A DNA stretch of 64,000 nt from Coriobacteriia bacterium (GCA_030537355.1 JAUNNF010000005.1:1-64000), one strand, 5' to 3'; counted from the stretch's first letter, positions 19,649 to 27,847 are shown. A program made the numbers and translations. Notes: generated by a model not told the origin, from the sequence alone.

Positions 19649-20830
19649 TTATTCAGCTTTCTTAGTACGTTTGCGTTCTGTAACATCCTCAGGTAAAATT
19701 TCTTCTACTTCAATTTCGATTCCTAAGTCTTCAGCAGCATCACGCATACTCAAAGAAATACGATGCTTTTCTTCATTAACACCTGTAACTTTAGCCTTTA
19801 CAGAATCTCCAACTTTTACAACTTGAGAAGGATTATCAACATGTTTCTTAGCCATTTCGCTTACATGAATTAAGCCTTCAACCTCGTCTGTCAATTTAAC
19901 AAATGCACCAAATGGAACAAGACGAGTAATCTCAACATCTGCAATTGAATCTACTGGATACTCGCGAGCTAATGCCAACCATGGATCTTCAGTAGTTTGC
20001 TTAATACCAAGTGAAATACGTTCACGTTCAAGATCAACATCCAAAACGATAACTTCAACTTCATCGCCAATGCTTACAACCTCTGATGGATGGCTTACGT
20101 GATCCCATGAAAGTTCTGAAATATGAACAAGACCATCAATACCACCAAGATCAACAAATACACCAAAATCAACGATGCTTGAAATCTTTCCTTTAAGTTT
20201 CATACCTGGTGTTAATTTTGAAAGTACATCAACTTTTTCATTGTGACGGCCTTCTTCCAAGAGTACTTTACGAGAAAGTACAACATTGTTTCTAACTTTG
20301 TCCATCTCAATGATTCTAGCTTCAATGCTAGTGTTAAGGTAACCCTCTAAATCATGAACTCTGTGTAAGTCAACTAAAGATGCTGGTAAGAAAGCACGAA
20401 GGCCAATATCAAGTATTAGACCTCCACGAACAATCTCAATTACATCACCAGTTACAATTTCGCCCGACTTGTATTTTTCATTTGCTTCTAGCCAAGCTTT
20501 CTCATAATCTGCGCGCCTCTTAGATAAAATCAAACGCCCCTCGTTGTCTTCTTTTGTAACAACTAAAGCTGAAATTTCATCACCTAAGTTTACAACTTCT
20601 TCTGGATTACAATCTTTTCTAATTGTCAATTCTTTTGCAGGGATAACGCCCTCGCTCTTAAATCCGATATCAACAAGAACCTCATCATGCTCGATTTTAA
20701 CGATTGTGCCATTTACAATATCGTTGTCGTCAAACTGAATGTTTGCAGCGTCAACTACTTTGTTGATTGCCTCTTCTGACTTTTCAATTCCTGAGATGTC
20801 AATAACGGAAGTGTTTTTGATTTCGGCCAT
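19649..20830 (-). CDS. rpsA: 30S ribosomal protein S1
   Basis: RNA-binding protein that helps mRNA dock on the ribosome. Four S1 OB-fold repeats are seen; the third and fourth carry clear GxxVxLGGIDGLVHISELSW- and GAFVKLTDEVEGLIHVSE-type motifs (third at about 200-265, fourth about 285-350). The start used is ATG 20830 (MAEIKNTSVID), which has an AGGAGTC site; a further ATG at 20848 lies upstream of that site. The protein ends 'RTKKAE' at a TAA followed in frame by an acidic tail. Many genes here are leaderless, and S1 is generally unimportant for those. Confidence 0.95.
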   Translation of the reverse strand: MAEIKNTSVIDISGIEKSEEAINKVVDAANIQFDDNDIVNGTIVKIEHDEVLVDIGFKSEGVIPAKELTIRKDCNPEEVVNLGDEISALVVTKEDNEGRLILSKRRADYEKAWLEANEKYKSGEIVTGDVIEIVRGGLILDIGLRAFLPASLVDLHRVHDLEGYLNTSIEARIIEMDKVRNNVVLSRKVLLEEGRHNEKVDVLSKLTPGMKLKGKISSIVDFGVFVDLGGIDGLVHISELSWDHVSHPSEVVSIGDEVEVIVLDVDLERERISLGIKQTTEDPWLALAREYPVDSIADVEITRLVPFGAFVKLTDEVEGLIHVSEMAKKHVDNPSQVVKVGDSVKAKVTGVNEEKHRISLSMRDAAEDLGIEIEVEEILPEDVTERKRTKKAE

Positions 20831-20861
20831 TTTAAGACTCCTAATCATGGGTTTCCTTCTA

Positions 20862-20903
20862 CTTGCTCAAATGGCTGAAACCCGTTATGCCAAATTGAGC
20901 AAG
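20862..20903 (-). promoter_or_regulatory. Long hairpin in the rpsA mRNA leader
   Basis: CTTGCTCAA (20903-20895 on the minus strand) pairs with TTGAGCAAG (20870-20862), extended by a second GGC/GCC stem after a small internal bulge. A likely -10 (TTAATA, about 20913) puts the hairpin at the very 5' end of the transcript, about 30 nt before the AGGAGTC site. There is no U-tract, so it is not a terminator; it could stabilise the mRNA or serve in S1 autoregulation. Confidence 0.55.
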
Positions 20904-20937
20904 AGGTATATTAACAAAAAGATTTAATTTTTAACCA

Positions 20938-21681
20938 TCAATTTACCAAAAATAATAAAGAAGAAGCAATAACTATTTGAGCTGCATAATACAACGAAAG
21001 ACTAAACAATCTCATTGTCGGATGTTTCTTTGGTCCAAAAGCATTATAGACAGTCAGAATATCACTTATAGTAAATACAATAGATGCAACGGCAATCAAG
21101 AAAACAGCGAGTCCAGGTGCTGTGTCTAATACAATACCCTCTGCAATACATTCGATAACTTTTCCGACAGAACAAAAAACAAAACTGAATAAAATACAAA
21201 CATAAACTGTTCCAACAATTTTATAAATGGGTTTTGCTTTTAATATTTTGAAGAAGAAATAAACAAAAATAAGCGCACAAACTACAGCTATAGGAACGCA
21301 TATAAACCACTGTTCTAGATTAATAATTGCTGAAGCCAAATAAAAAACATGACCACCTAAAAAGCAAACAATTCCTAATAGAAAACTTCCATGATATGGA
21401 ATACTACCCTTTTTTAAAGTATGCCTAATACCAAGAGCAATATCCCCAACAGCTCCCGCAATAAGACCAAAGCATACAAGTATTGGATAAATAAAATCTC
21501 CGTTATATCTATCTAGCAAGAACAAAAATGCGATTAATCCACATCCCGCAAAACAAAAAGAAGCCAAACCTTTCAAAAGTACAGCTGACTTCATATAACC
21601 ATGCGAATCACATGTAATAAACGAAAGTTGCAAAAAACAACCAGACACTAAAAATAATATGAATACATTTAATAATGTCAT
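20938..21681 (-). CDS. YhhN family membrane protein (lysoplasmalogenase-like)
   Basis: A 247-residue protein with about eight membrane segments. 'LIAGAVGDIALGIRH' and 'GSFLLGIVCFLGGHVFYLA' follow the YhhN/TMEM86 pattern (GD...L followed by F..G...F...H..Y). Relatives cleave the vinyl-ether bond of lysoplasmalogens, lipids made by many anaerobes. It overlaps the preceding membrane-protein gene by 4 bp (ATGA), so it is the last gene of the tRNA-Ser/tRNA-Gly/membrane protein/ispE run. Confidence 0.7.
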   Translation of the reverse strand: MTLLNVFILFLVSGCFLQLSFITCDSHGYMKSAVLLKGLASFCFAGCGLIAFLFLLDRYNGDFIYPILVCFGLIAGAVGDIALGIRHTLKKGSIPYHGSFLLGIVCFLGGHVFYLASAIINLEQWFICVPIAVVCALIFVYFFFKILKAKPIYKIVGTVYVCILFSFVFCSVGKVIECIAEGIVLDTAPGLAVFLIAVASIVFTISDILTVYNAFGPKKHPTMRLFSLSLYYAAQIVIASSLLFLVN

Positions 21682-22082
21682 CGTCTTCCCATTTTGTTTT
21701 TAATAAAATCAATAGCTTTTTGTTTCCAGAATTCCTTAAAGCTAACATTATGACTTGTTTTTACAGCACCATTTTTATATTCGGGATGATGCTTTAAAAA
21801 TACAGCTCTACAAATTAAAGTTATAATTAAACCTAATGCTGGAACTGCAGCAAAAGACGCAAACAAATCAAGTACTGCTTCATTTTTGTCTAATATTGCA
21901 TATATACAACTCAAACAAAAGAATGCTAATAGCACAATGTTAATCCAGAAGAATACTTTAATTACAATTTGCTTTGCTCTATTAGGCGAGTATTTTGCCT
22001 GTGCTACTAAATAAATAATAAGCCCAATAAATAATATTATTGCCACAAGTGGAATAAGTCTTATCATGCGCACAAAAAACAT
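21678..22082 (-). CDS. Small membrane protein of unknown function
   Basis: A 134-residue protein with three predicted membrane segments (about 7-28, 43-65 and 77-98) and a basic C-terminal tail (FWKQKAIDFIKNKMGRR). The ATG directly abuts the ispE stop (TAAATG), and a GAGGTG site lies inside the end of ispE. It ends with TGA overlapping the YhhN start, showing that TGA is used as a stop here. No family recognised. Confidence 0.65.
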   Translation of the reverse strand: MFFVRMIRLIPLVAIILFIGLIIYLVAQAKYSPNRAKQIVIKVFFWINIVLLAFFCLSCIYAILDKNEAVLDLFASFAAVPALGLIITLICRAVFLKHHPEYKNGAVKTSHNVSFKEFWKQKAIDFIKNKMGRR

Positions 22083-23000
22083 TTACACCTCACGTGGTCT
22101 AATTTTAACATTAGCAAGCGATGTTTCACATGCCCACCAACCCTGACTCTTGTATTTTTCGGCATCGTCATCATAAGCGAAAGTAGCTGCCCCGCTTCCA
22201 CACAATAATACCTTATCCTCGCCAACTTTACCAGCCATAAATTCTTTAATTTCAGCAAGCTCTGGCATTAACTTTTCAGAAGCTGGAGCTAAATTGTTGA
22301 ACAAAGGAATGTTGTCAGCAATTGTCAATTCCTTAGATATTGCAGATAAGCTTGTTTTATGGTCTTTTTCATCATAAGTAAATGGAGAATCTAATGACGA
22401 GGCTATGTTCATGTCATCAAAAGTTTTATAAACACTTTTTGTAGACAGACCATTTTCACCTTGAGGCTTTACCAAAACAATATCCCTATTTATAGGTTGT
22501 ATTTTATGATTGAAGACCTCGCCTCTCCCTTTGTATAAAGCACATCCTCCGTTCAAGAAAAATGGAACATCAGAACCTAAGTTTGCAGCAAAGCCAAATA
22601 GCTTATCTTCGTCATAATTAAAGATTTTTGCAGCGCCTATTAATGCAGCTGCTGCATCACTTGAGCCTCCTCCAAGTCCAGCTTGATGTGGAATATTTTT
22701 TTCAAGTATAACTTTAATGTCAAAATTTTTATGAGAGACTTTAGCAATACTATTTATAGCTTTATATACAAGATTGTCTTCTAATTTAACATCAGGAATA
22801 GATATATCAGGATCTTCGCCTTGAAGCATGTCAATAGAAATTTTAGTTTTATGAGCAGGGCTATAAGTCATATATAAAACATCATGTAATACAAGTGTAT
22901 GCATGACATTAATGACAGGATGATAATCACCAGTTTTTTCTCCTACTGCTAAAAATAAATTAACCTTAGCTGGAGCTATAAGTTTAATTGTGTTTTCCAT
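22083..23000 (-). CDS. ispE: 4-diphosphocytidyl-2-C-methyl-D-erythritol kinase
   Basis: GHMP kinase of the non-mevalonate (MEP) isoprenoid pathway. 'APAKVNLFLAVG' at about residue 10, the ATP-binding glycine loop 'GLGGGSSDAAAALIG' at about 95-109, and 'LCGSGAATFA' near 280 are diagnostic. The start at 23000 (MENTIKLIAPAK) has an AGGAGAG site; an upstream ATG at 23051 would add 17 unrelated residues. It overlaps the preceding membrane-protein gene by 17 bp. Confidence 0.95.
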   Translation of the reverse strand: MENTIKLIAPAKVNLFLAVGEKTGDYHPVINVMHTLVLHDVLYMTYSPAHKTKISIDMLQGEDPDISIPDVKLEDNLVYKAINSIAKVSHKNFDIKVILEKNIPHQAGLGGGSSDAAAALIGAAKIFNYDEDKLFGFAANLGSDVPFFLNGGCALYKGRGEVFNHKIQPINRDIVLVKPQGENGLSTKSVYKTFDDMNIASSLDSPFTYDEKDHKTSLSAISKELTIADNIPLFNNLAPASEKLMPELAEIKEFMAGKVGEDKVLLCGSGAATFAYDDDAEKYKSQGWWACETSLANVKIRPREV

Positions 23001-23640
23001 TAACTCTCCTATTGTGAATGTATGCAAGCAAACTAGCAAGTCCAAATACAACAGTTAATATTACAATAAAAACAATAGGTATAACTGCATTATTTCCTCC
23101 AAACGTGAAGGAGTAAAAATCTTTCCAAATGCGCAGAAAAACCACATTCAACAGATAAACAAATCCATAAACAAGAGTTGGAATCAAAGCTAAAATTTTA
23201 TGTTTCAATGTCAATTTAAAATTGTTTGTTAAAAATCCAAAAACCACAAAGCCTAATATTGGATTTATCAAATGAAAAAACAACATATCTCTCTCAAACA
23301 TTGACAAATAGCTTTTTCCTGCAAGAACCTGTAATGGAGATAAAAATATAACAACAATCACTAAAGTCAAAGCTACAGTTGTGGCAGCAAACAAATATAG
23401 TATTTCTAACCACTTAGGGCAGCGTTTATAAAATAACATTATAGCTGAGGCAATACCTAAAAATAAATTAGATAAATTTGTATAGAATCTGAAAAAATTA
23501 ATACCATATAAGTCATCTTTTTGAAGAACACCTGCAGGAGCTACACCAAATGGAGCTATCAACAACCCCCATACAAAAATAATTATTGTCGATACAACAA
23601 TAAAAGCGCAAATGATATTTCTTATTACCACCTTACTCAT
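22984..23640 (-). CDS. Pr6Pr-like membrane protein
   Basis: A 218-residue protein with about seven membrane segments. 'FFRFYTNLSNLFLGIASAIM' and 'LFFHLINPILGFVVFGF' follow the pattern of Pr6Pr-type membrane proteins, whose role is unknown. The ATG lies only 5 nt downstream of the CCA end of tRNA-Gly on the same strand and has no ribosome binding site. tRNA 3' processing would therefore leave an mRNA starting GAACTATG. It is followed by ispE with overlap. Confidence 0.6.
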   Translation of the reverse strand: MSKVVIRNIICAFIVVSTIIIFVWGLLIAPFGVAPAGVLQKDDLYGINFFRFYTNLSNLFLGIASAIMLFYKRCPKWLEILYLFAATTVALTLVIVVIFLSPLQVLAGKSYLSMFERDMLFFHLINPILGFVVFGFLTNNFKLTLKHKILALIPTLVYGFVYLLNVVFLRIWKDFYSFTFGGNNAVIPIVFIVILTVVFGLASLLAYIHNRRVNGKHN

Positions 23641-23645
23641 AGTTC

Positions 23646-23720
23646 TGGAGCGGGCGACGGGAATCGAACCCGCGTATATCAGCTTGGGAAGCTGATGCCT
23701 TACCGCTTGGCGACGCCCGC
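23646..23720 (-). tRNA. tRNA-Gly (CCC)
   Basis: A 75-nt cloverleaf on the minus strand: acceptor GCGGGCG/CGCCCGC, anticodon stem TCAGC/GCTGA around loop TTCCCAA (anticodon CCC), T arm GCGGG TTCGATT CCCGT, encoded CCA. It lies 12 bp after tRNA-Ser and is probably co-transcribed with it. Confidence 0.96.
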
Positions 23721-23732
23721 ATTATACAAAAA

Positions 23733-23820
23733 TGGCGGAGGAAGTAGGATTCGAACCCACGGTACCTTGCGGCACAACAGTTTTCAAGACTGCCGCCTTC
23801 AACCACTCGGCCATTCCTCC
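23733..23820 (-). tRNA. tRNA-Ser (TGA)
   Basis: An 88-nt class II tRNA on the minus strand: acceptor GGAGGAA/TTCCTCC, anticodon stem GCAGT/ACTGT around loop CTTGAAA (anticodon TGA), a long variable arm (GTGCCGCAAGGTAC region), encoded CCA. An extended -10 (TGCTACAAT, TACAAT at 23839-23834) lies about 13 bp upstream and should also drive tRNA-Gly and the membrane-protein/ispE genes. Confidence 0.96.
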
Positions 23821-23878
23821 GCAGCGGGCACATATTGTAGCACAAAAGCTTTGACTTTATTATAAAATTAATATCATT

Positions 23879-24325
23879 ATGGATGACGAATATTACATGA
23901 TGAAAGCCCTTAATCTGGCATTAGTTGCCGCAGCTAGAGATGAAGTTCCTGTTGGTGCTGTTGTTGTCAAGGACAATAATATTATCGCTAAAGCATATAA
24001 TAGACGCGAAGAAACTAAAGATCCTGCCGCACATGCAGAATTTCTCGCCATTCAAGAAGCATGTGAAAAGCTTAATACCTGGCGCTTAAATGATTGCACA
24101 GTTTATGTTACTCTGGAACCCTGCATTATGTGTGCGGGACTTATGCAACAAGTCCGTATTGAACGCTGCGTGTTTGGTGCTTATGACAAAAAATGTGGCG
24201 CCTTATCCTCGCTATATAAAATAAATGAAGATAAAAGATTAAACCATACTTTTGAAGCCAAAGGTGGAGTTTTTGGTGCCGAATGCGGACGATTATTAAC
24301 TACGTTTTTTAAGACAAAACGCTAG
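23879..24325 (+). CDS. tadA: tRNA(adenine34) deaminase
   Basis: Zinc deaminase that converts A34 to inosine in tRNA-Arg(ACG). The zinc site is complete: 'HAEFLAIQEA' (His and catalytic Glu at about 52-54) and 'LEPCIMCAGLM' (PCxxC at about 82-86). Length (148) is typical. No Shine-Dalgarno sequence is seen; TATAAAAT about 12 nt upstream suggests a very short leader. It overlaps the convergent lipoprotein gene by 17 bp. Confidence 0.95.
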   Translation: MDDEYYMMKALNLALVAAARDEVPVGAVVVKDNNIIAKAYNRREETKDPAAHAEFLAIQEACEKLNTWRLNDCTVYVTLEPCIMCAGLMQQVRIERCVFGAYDKKCGALSSLYKINEDKRLNHTFEAKGGVFGAECGRLLTTFFKTKR

Positions 24326-24812
24326 AAGCAAGCTTATCAGCTTCTTTTAGGCTGTTCATGGCAGAATTATAAGACTTCTGAATTTCAGCAACACGTTGAG
24401 CTAAAACTTCATTTGTAATCTTTCCTTCTTTTTGATCTGTGAAAACCTGGATATAATCGCTAAAACATTTTTGCATAGAATTTAAGCCATCAAGATATTT
24501 AGCTTGTACATCCTTACAATTTTCAGGAACATCAAGCTTATTGATTTTGTCAATTGTGTTTTGAGTAGCATCTAATGTTTTTTTCATTGCGTCAATATCT
24601 TTGTTTTTAACAGTATCATTAAAGCCATCTAGTGAGTTGTTAATCTCGCTCATTAATGAGTTAAGAGAAGACAAATAATACGACTCTGGAGTGCTATTTT
24701 GAACAACACCCATCATGTCACTTGTGCTACCACAACCAACAAATGCAAACATGCAAAATGCACATGCACATGTTGCAATTACAGCAATTATTTTTTTAGT
24801 CATCCTTGACAT
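24309..24812 (-). CDS. Lipoprotein of unknown function
   Basis: A 167-residue exported lipoprotein: signal segment MTKKIIAVIATCACAFCMF followed by lipobox FVGC (Cys at about 27). The mature part is helical, with 'LNSLMSEINNSLDGFNDTV' and 'QKSYNSAMNSLKEADKLAS' resembling a coiled coil. No family recognised. The ATG at 24812 lies 8 nt after TATAAT (24826-24821), so it is probably leaderless; a second ATG (MTKK) follows 9 nt later. Opposite tadA, with a 17-bp overlap. Confidence 0.7.
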   Translation of the reverse strand: MSRMTKKIIAVIATCACAFCMFAFVGCGSTSDMMGVVQNSTPESYYLSSLNSLMSEINNSLDGFNDTVKNKDIDAMKKTLDATQNTIDKINKLDVPENCKDVQAKYLDGLNSMQKCFSDYIQVFTDQKEGKITNEVLAQRVAEIQKSYNSAMNSLKEADKLASSVLS

Positions 24813-24845
24813 ACTCGACTATTATATAAAAAATTTAAATTTTTG

Positions 24846-24874
24846 TTGCTAATATTTAGAAAAACCGCTATACT
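24846..24874 (+). promoter_or_regulatory. Promoter of tRNA-Asp
   Basis: TTGCTA (24846-24851), 17-bp spacer, TATACT (24869-24874). Predicted start near 24881, 7 nt before the mature tRNA. Confidence 0.75.
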
Positions 24875-24887
24875 AGCGTCTCACCGC

Positions 24888-24965
24888 GGGGTGTTAGCTC
24901 AGTTGGTTTAGAGCGCCGGCCTGTCACGCCGGAGGTCGAGGGTTCAAGTCCCTTACATCCCGCCA
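24888..24965 (+). tRNA. tRNA-Asp (GTC)
   Basis: A 78-nt cloverleaf: acceptor GGGGTGT/ACATCCC, D arm GCTC...GAGC, anticodon stem CCGGC/GCCGG around loop CTGTCAC (anticodon GTC), T loop TTCAAGT, encoded CCA. Its last 13 nt are also the antisense of the final codons of the phosphatase pseudogene on the other strand. Confidence 0.96.
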
Positions 24966-26255
24966 TTCTTTAAAGCCTCAGCAAACCTCATGTTTATATC
25001 ACTTAACTTATAAAATCCATCTTGATTTTTACTCAAACCTTCTAGCTCCAAAGGGTAAGCTACCGGGCCATCATCAAGATCAATTACAGTACCAAAGCGT
25101 ATTTGATTTGTGCTTTCATAAACATGAAATAACTTGCAGAATTCCTCGCCGTTTTTATTTTTATATTTGCTAATCACAACTTTTGCGCCAATAGGAGCAA
25201 ATTCGGTGAATGTGTTAGAAAATGTACTATCCTTAACCTTCAAAGCTGTCAACAGAGCTGTAGTTGTTGTATCGTGGCCACATAGGAATGTAAATTTTCT
25301 TGTATTGTTGTTAATATCCTTACTTAACTCTTGAAGTAATGGCTGTATACCATTGCAAACAAGCGTATATGTCCCTGCAACCACTCTCATATTTGCAGAA
25401 AGTATTTTCGAAATCAACTTCATTTGATCATATGTTATCGGCTCCCAAAACCTGCTTTAGCATCATCAGGCTCCTCTAAATACTGAAAAGCAAGAGTGTC
25501 TGCAAATTGATTTGCAAATTCAAGAAAATCCTCATGTTTAAACTCTTTACCAGCCACTATTATAGGATTTATATCCCCACTAGGCATATGTTCAATGTTA
25601 TGAGACTTAGCGTATTCTGAATTTTTAAAATCGATTACTTTTTCAAGTTCATCGATACTTGGTTTTAAATAATTGTAAATTCCTTGTTCGCCAAAACTTT
25701 CATCAATTTCTTTTTTAACCTGAGCTTTAAAAGCATCATCGTCTCTTGTTGGAGTGACAACAAAAAAGTTATCTTTGTTTGTGGCCATATCCTTGTGATT
25801 AATTTTTACATTTGCAACTGGCATCATACCCGATGAAAAATACTGCGCAGTAGCAATTGTTCGTTGAATGCAATTGGAATAGAAAAAAGCTTCATCATCT
25901 TTGGAATCCAGTTTTCAGGTATCATATTTTCTAGCTCGCAATATTTTCTGAAATATTGACCCATATAAGTTTCTACTTGACCACCCTTTAAAGATAGTTC
26001 ACCAGGACCACTTGTTCAATCAAACCATTGATAAGGGGTGCCTGTGCTGATTGCGGAGCCTGGGTTTATTATAGGAGACCTAACTCCATGCCTGCTCACA
26101 ATACTCATCTGCTCTAGTTGATAATTATCATTGTAGTCAAAACCTTGAAATTGAATTTCTTCTTTTGTGTTTTGAACACAAGATGATAAAATTATTAGAA
26201 TTGATATTAATATAAATGAAGTAAATAGATAGAGAATAGATCTCCTTTTTGTCAT
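24953..26255 (-). pseudogene. Broken histidine acid phosphatase (phytase-like) lipoprotein gene
   Basis: Three fragments together make one secreted histidine acid phosphatase. Fragment 1 starts at 26255 (MTKRRS, GGAGGTTGCT site), has lipobox LSSC and the catalytic 'VSRHGVRSPI', and ends at an in-frame TGA (26018-26016) where TGG is expected (WFD-stop-TSGPGELSLKGG). A net -1 shift near 25895 joins 'MIPENWIP' to 'DDEAFFYSNCIQRTIATAQ'. A second net -1 shift near 25436 joins 'KAGFG' to 'WEPITYDQMKLISKILSAN'. The C-terminal 'FLCGHDTTTTALLTAL' holds the HD proton-donor motif. Both ends of the active site survive, so decay is recent. Confidence 0.88.
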
Positions 26256-26278
26256 AGCAACCTCCATTTTTAAATAAA

Positions 26279-26542
26279 CTATTTAAGGTGTTTATAATGC
26301 GTCCATAGCTGGACAACTTTTACATTTTTATCTTCTACTTTATAAACTAATCTATGTTTTAAATTGATTCTCCGCGAATAAAAACCTTGCAGATTATCGA
26401 CTAATTTTTCATATCTAGGTGGGTTCGCAAATGGATCATCTTTTAAAATATTGATTAATTTTTTAACTTTGGAATCTAATCCTGCTTGTTTAATGTTCTC
26501 TAAATCCTTTAAAGCTTGTTTTGTAAAATAAACTTTATACAT
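26279..26542 (-). CDS. yoeB: Txe/YoeB family mRNA-interferase toxin
   Basis: An 87-residue RelE-fold toxin that cleaves mRNA in the ribosome. 'LIFTKQA'-like start (MYKVYFTKQALKDLENIKQ), 'DPFANPPRYEKLVDNLQGFYSRR', then RLVYKV and the C-terminal 'QLWTHYKHLK' match YoeB, including the basic/His residues near the end used for catalysis. The stop codon of the antitoxin overlaps its ATG by one base, the usual coupled layout. It reads in the same direction as the broken phosphatase downstream. Confidence 0.92.
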   Translation of the reverse strand: MYKVYFTKQALKDLENIKQAGLDSKVKKLINILKDDPFANPPRYEKLVDNLQGFYSRRINLKHRLVYKVEDKNVKVVQLWTHYKHLK

Positions 26543-26793
26543 TAAAGGTTAATATCCTCAACAGGCGTACATTCTTCAATTGATGTATTTCCTTCTTTAA
26601 TGATTGACTCAGCAACTCCAGGAATACTATTCAAATACATAGTCTCCTCTATAGATCTCCAATCATCTTCAGATATTAAAACAGCATTTTGCCCTTTTCT
26701 GTTGGTTAGAAGAGCAGGTATACTTGAATCATTGACTTCTTTAATTAAATTATATAAATCACTACGAGCTTCTGTAACACTTACTGTTGTCAT
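26542..26793 (-). CDS. yefM: Phd/YefM family antitoxin
   Basis: An 83-residue antitoxin that neutralises the YoeB-type toxin and represses the pair. The DNA-binding N-terminal half reads 'VTEARSDLYNLIKEVNDSS' and 'VLISEDDWRSIEETMYL', typical of YefM. The acidic C-terminus (ECTPVEDINL) would wrap the toxin. A GGAGGCAAG site precedes the ATG, and a strong promoter with a palindrome lies upstream. Confidence 0.92.
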   Translation of the reverse strand: MTTVSVTEARSDLYNLIKEVNDSSIPALLTNRKGQNAVLISEDDWRSIEETMYLNSIPGVAESIIKEGNTSIEECTPVEDINL

Positions 26794-26813
26794 GGTCTTG
26801 CCTCCTCTACAAA

Positions 26814-26842
26814 ATTATAACGTACGTAAAGGCGTCTGTCAA
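26814..26842 (-). promoter_or_regulatory. yefM-yoeB promoter with palindromic operator
   Basis: On the minus strand TTGACA (26842-26837), a 17-bp spacer and TATAAT (26819-26814). The 8-bp palindrome ACGTACGT (26820-26827) lies in the spacer next to the -10 box, where antitoxin binding would block polymerase. The -35 box overlaps the last codons of galM. Confidence 0.8.
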
Positions 26843-27840
26843 GAAAATTTATAAACAGTTGCTGCAATATAACGTTGCTCAGGACGTAAAATTGTATTAG
26901 GAAAATGAGATACATTAGGGCTGTCTGGAAAGGCCTGTGTTTCTAAACACGCAGCACAATAAGGCCCGTAAGCTATACCTTCTTTACCAATGATAGAACC
27001 ATCCAAATCAACTGCATCATAGAATTGAACACCTGGCTCTGTTGTATAAACATCCATAGTAATATCACTTACAGGATTATGTAAGCTGGCAGCATATATC
27101 AAAGGTACAGAGTAATCCATGTTCTTGCCTTTAGTATCAATAATAAAGTTATGGTCATATCCATTACCTGCTTTTATCTGATTGTCGTCAGCTTTGATAT
27201 CCTTACCAATTTTTTTAGGCTTACTGAAATCAAATGGACTATTTTCTTTGATTAATGCAATTTCACCGTTAGGTAGAGTTTGATCTCCTAAAACAGTCAT
27301 AAACTTCGCGTTAATTTGCAAGTCATCATCTAAAACATTATTATTAGGATTTCCTTCGAGATTAAAATATGCATGATTTGTCATATTGATTGGAGTAGGC
27401 ATCGTTGTTGTAGCTTCATACTCGATCAATAATTCATTATTGTCAGTTATTGTGTATTTAACAGAAGCATTAACCTCTCCAGGAAATCCAGCATCTCCAT
27501 CTGGAGATACAATTCCAAATTTTATAGAATCAGAACTACGATCAATAAGATTCCAATCTTTGTAAGCCCAACCATCAGGGCCACCATGCAAACAATTATC
27601 TCCATTGTTTACAGGAAGATTATATGTATTACCATCTAAAGAAAACTTGGCACCACCAATTCTGTTGGCATAGCGACCAATTACAGCACCAAAAACTTGA
27701 TCTGTGTTTTTGTAATCTTCAAGATCATCAAAACCTAAAACTAGATCTTTGCCTTTGAATATAAGTGAAACAAGTCTTGCACCATAAGATATAAATGATG
27801 CTTCCATCCCCTGATCGTTTTTGATAGTGAACAAATCCAT
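26839..27840 (-). CDS. galM: Aldose 1-epimerase (mutarotase)
   Basis: Interconverts alpha and beta anomers of galactose or glucose in the cytosol. 'VFGAVIGRYANRIGGAKF' (substrate Arg), 'NLPVNNGDNCLHGG' (His), 'NMTNHAYFNLEG' (catalytic His) and 'YGPYCAACLETQAFPDSPN' (catalytic Glu) follow the family closely. Length (333) is normal. No other galactose genes are nearby. TATAAT (27852-27847) overlaps the stop codon of the upstream U32 gene and ends 6 nt before the ATG, so galM has its own leaderless promoter. Confidence 0.95.
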   Translation of the reverse strand: MDLFTIKNDQGMEASFISYGARLVSLIFKGKDLVLGFDDLEDYKNTDQVFGAVIGRYANRIGGAKFSLDGNTYNLPVNNGDNCLHGGPDGWAYKDWNLIDRSSDSIKFGIVSPDGDAGFPGEVNASVKYTITDNNELLIEYEATTTMPTPINMTNHAYFNLEGNPNNNVLDDDLQINAKFMTVLGDQTLPNGEIALIKENSPFDFSKPKKIGKDIKADDNQIKAGNGYDHNFIIDTKGKNMDYSVPLIYAASLHNPVSDITMDVYTTEPGVQFYDAVDLDGSIIGKEGIAYGPYCAACLETQAFPDSPNVSHFPNTILRPEQRYIAATVYKFS

Positions 27841-27847
27841 GGCTATA

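Noticed and set aside
19363-19686. 107-codon frame rich in Lys, Leu and Arg
   Set aside because: It is the shifted frame of the acidic rpsA tail (GAA/AAG-rich DNA); the biased composition is the shadow of the real frame.
25998-26030. TGA read as tryptophan (alternative code) in the phosphatase
   Set aside because: TGA is used as a normal stop elsewhere, for example at the end of the 21678-22082 gene overlapping the YhhN start, and the phosphatase also has two frameshifts.
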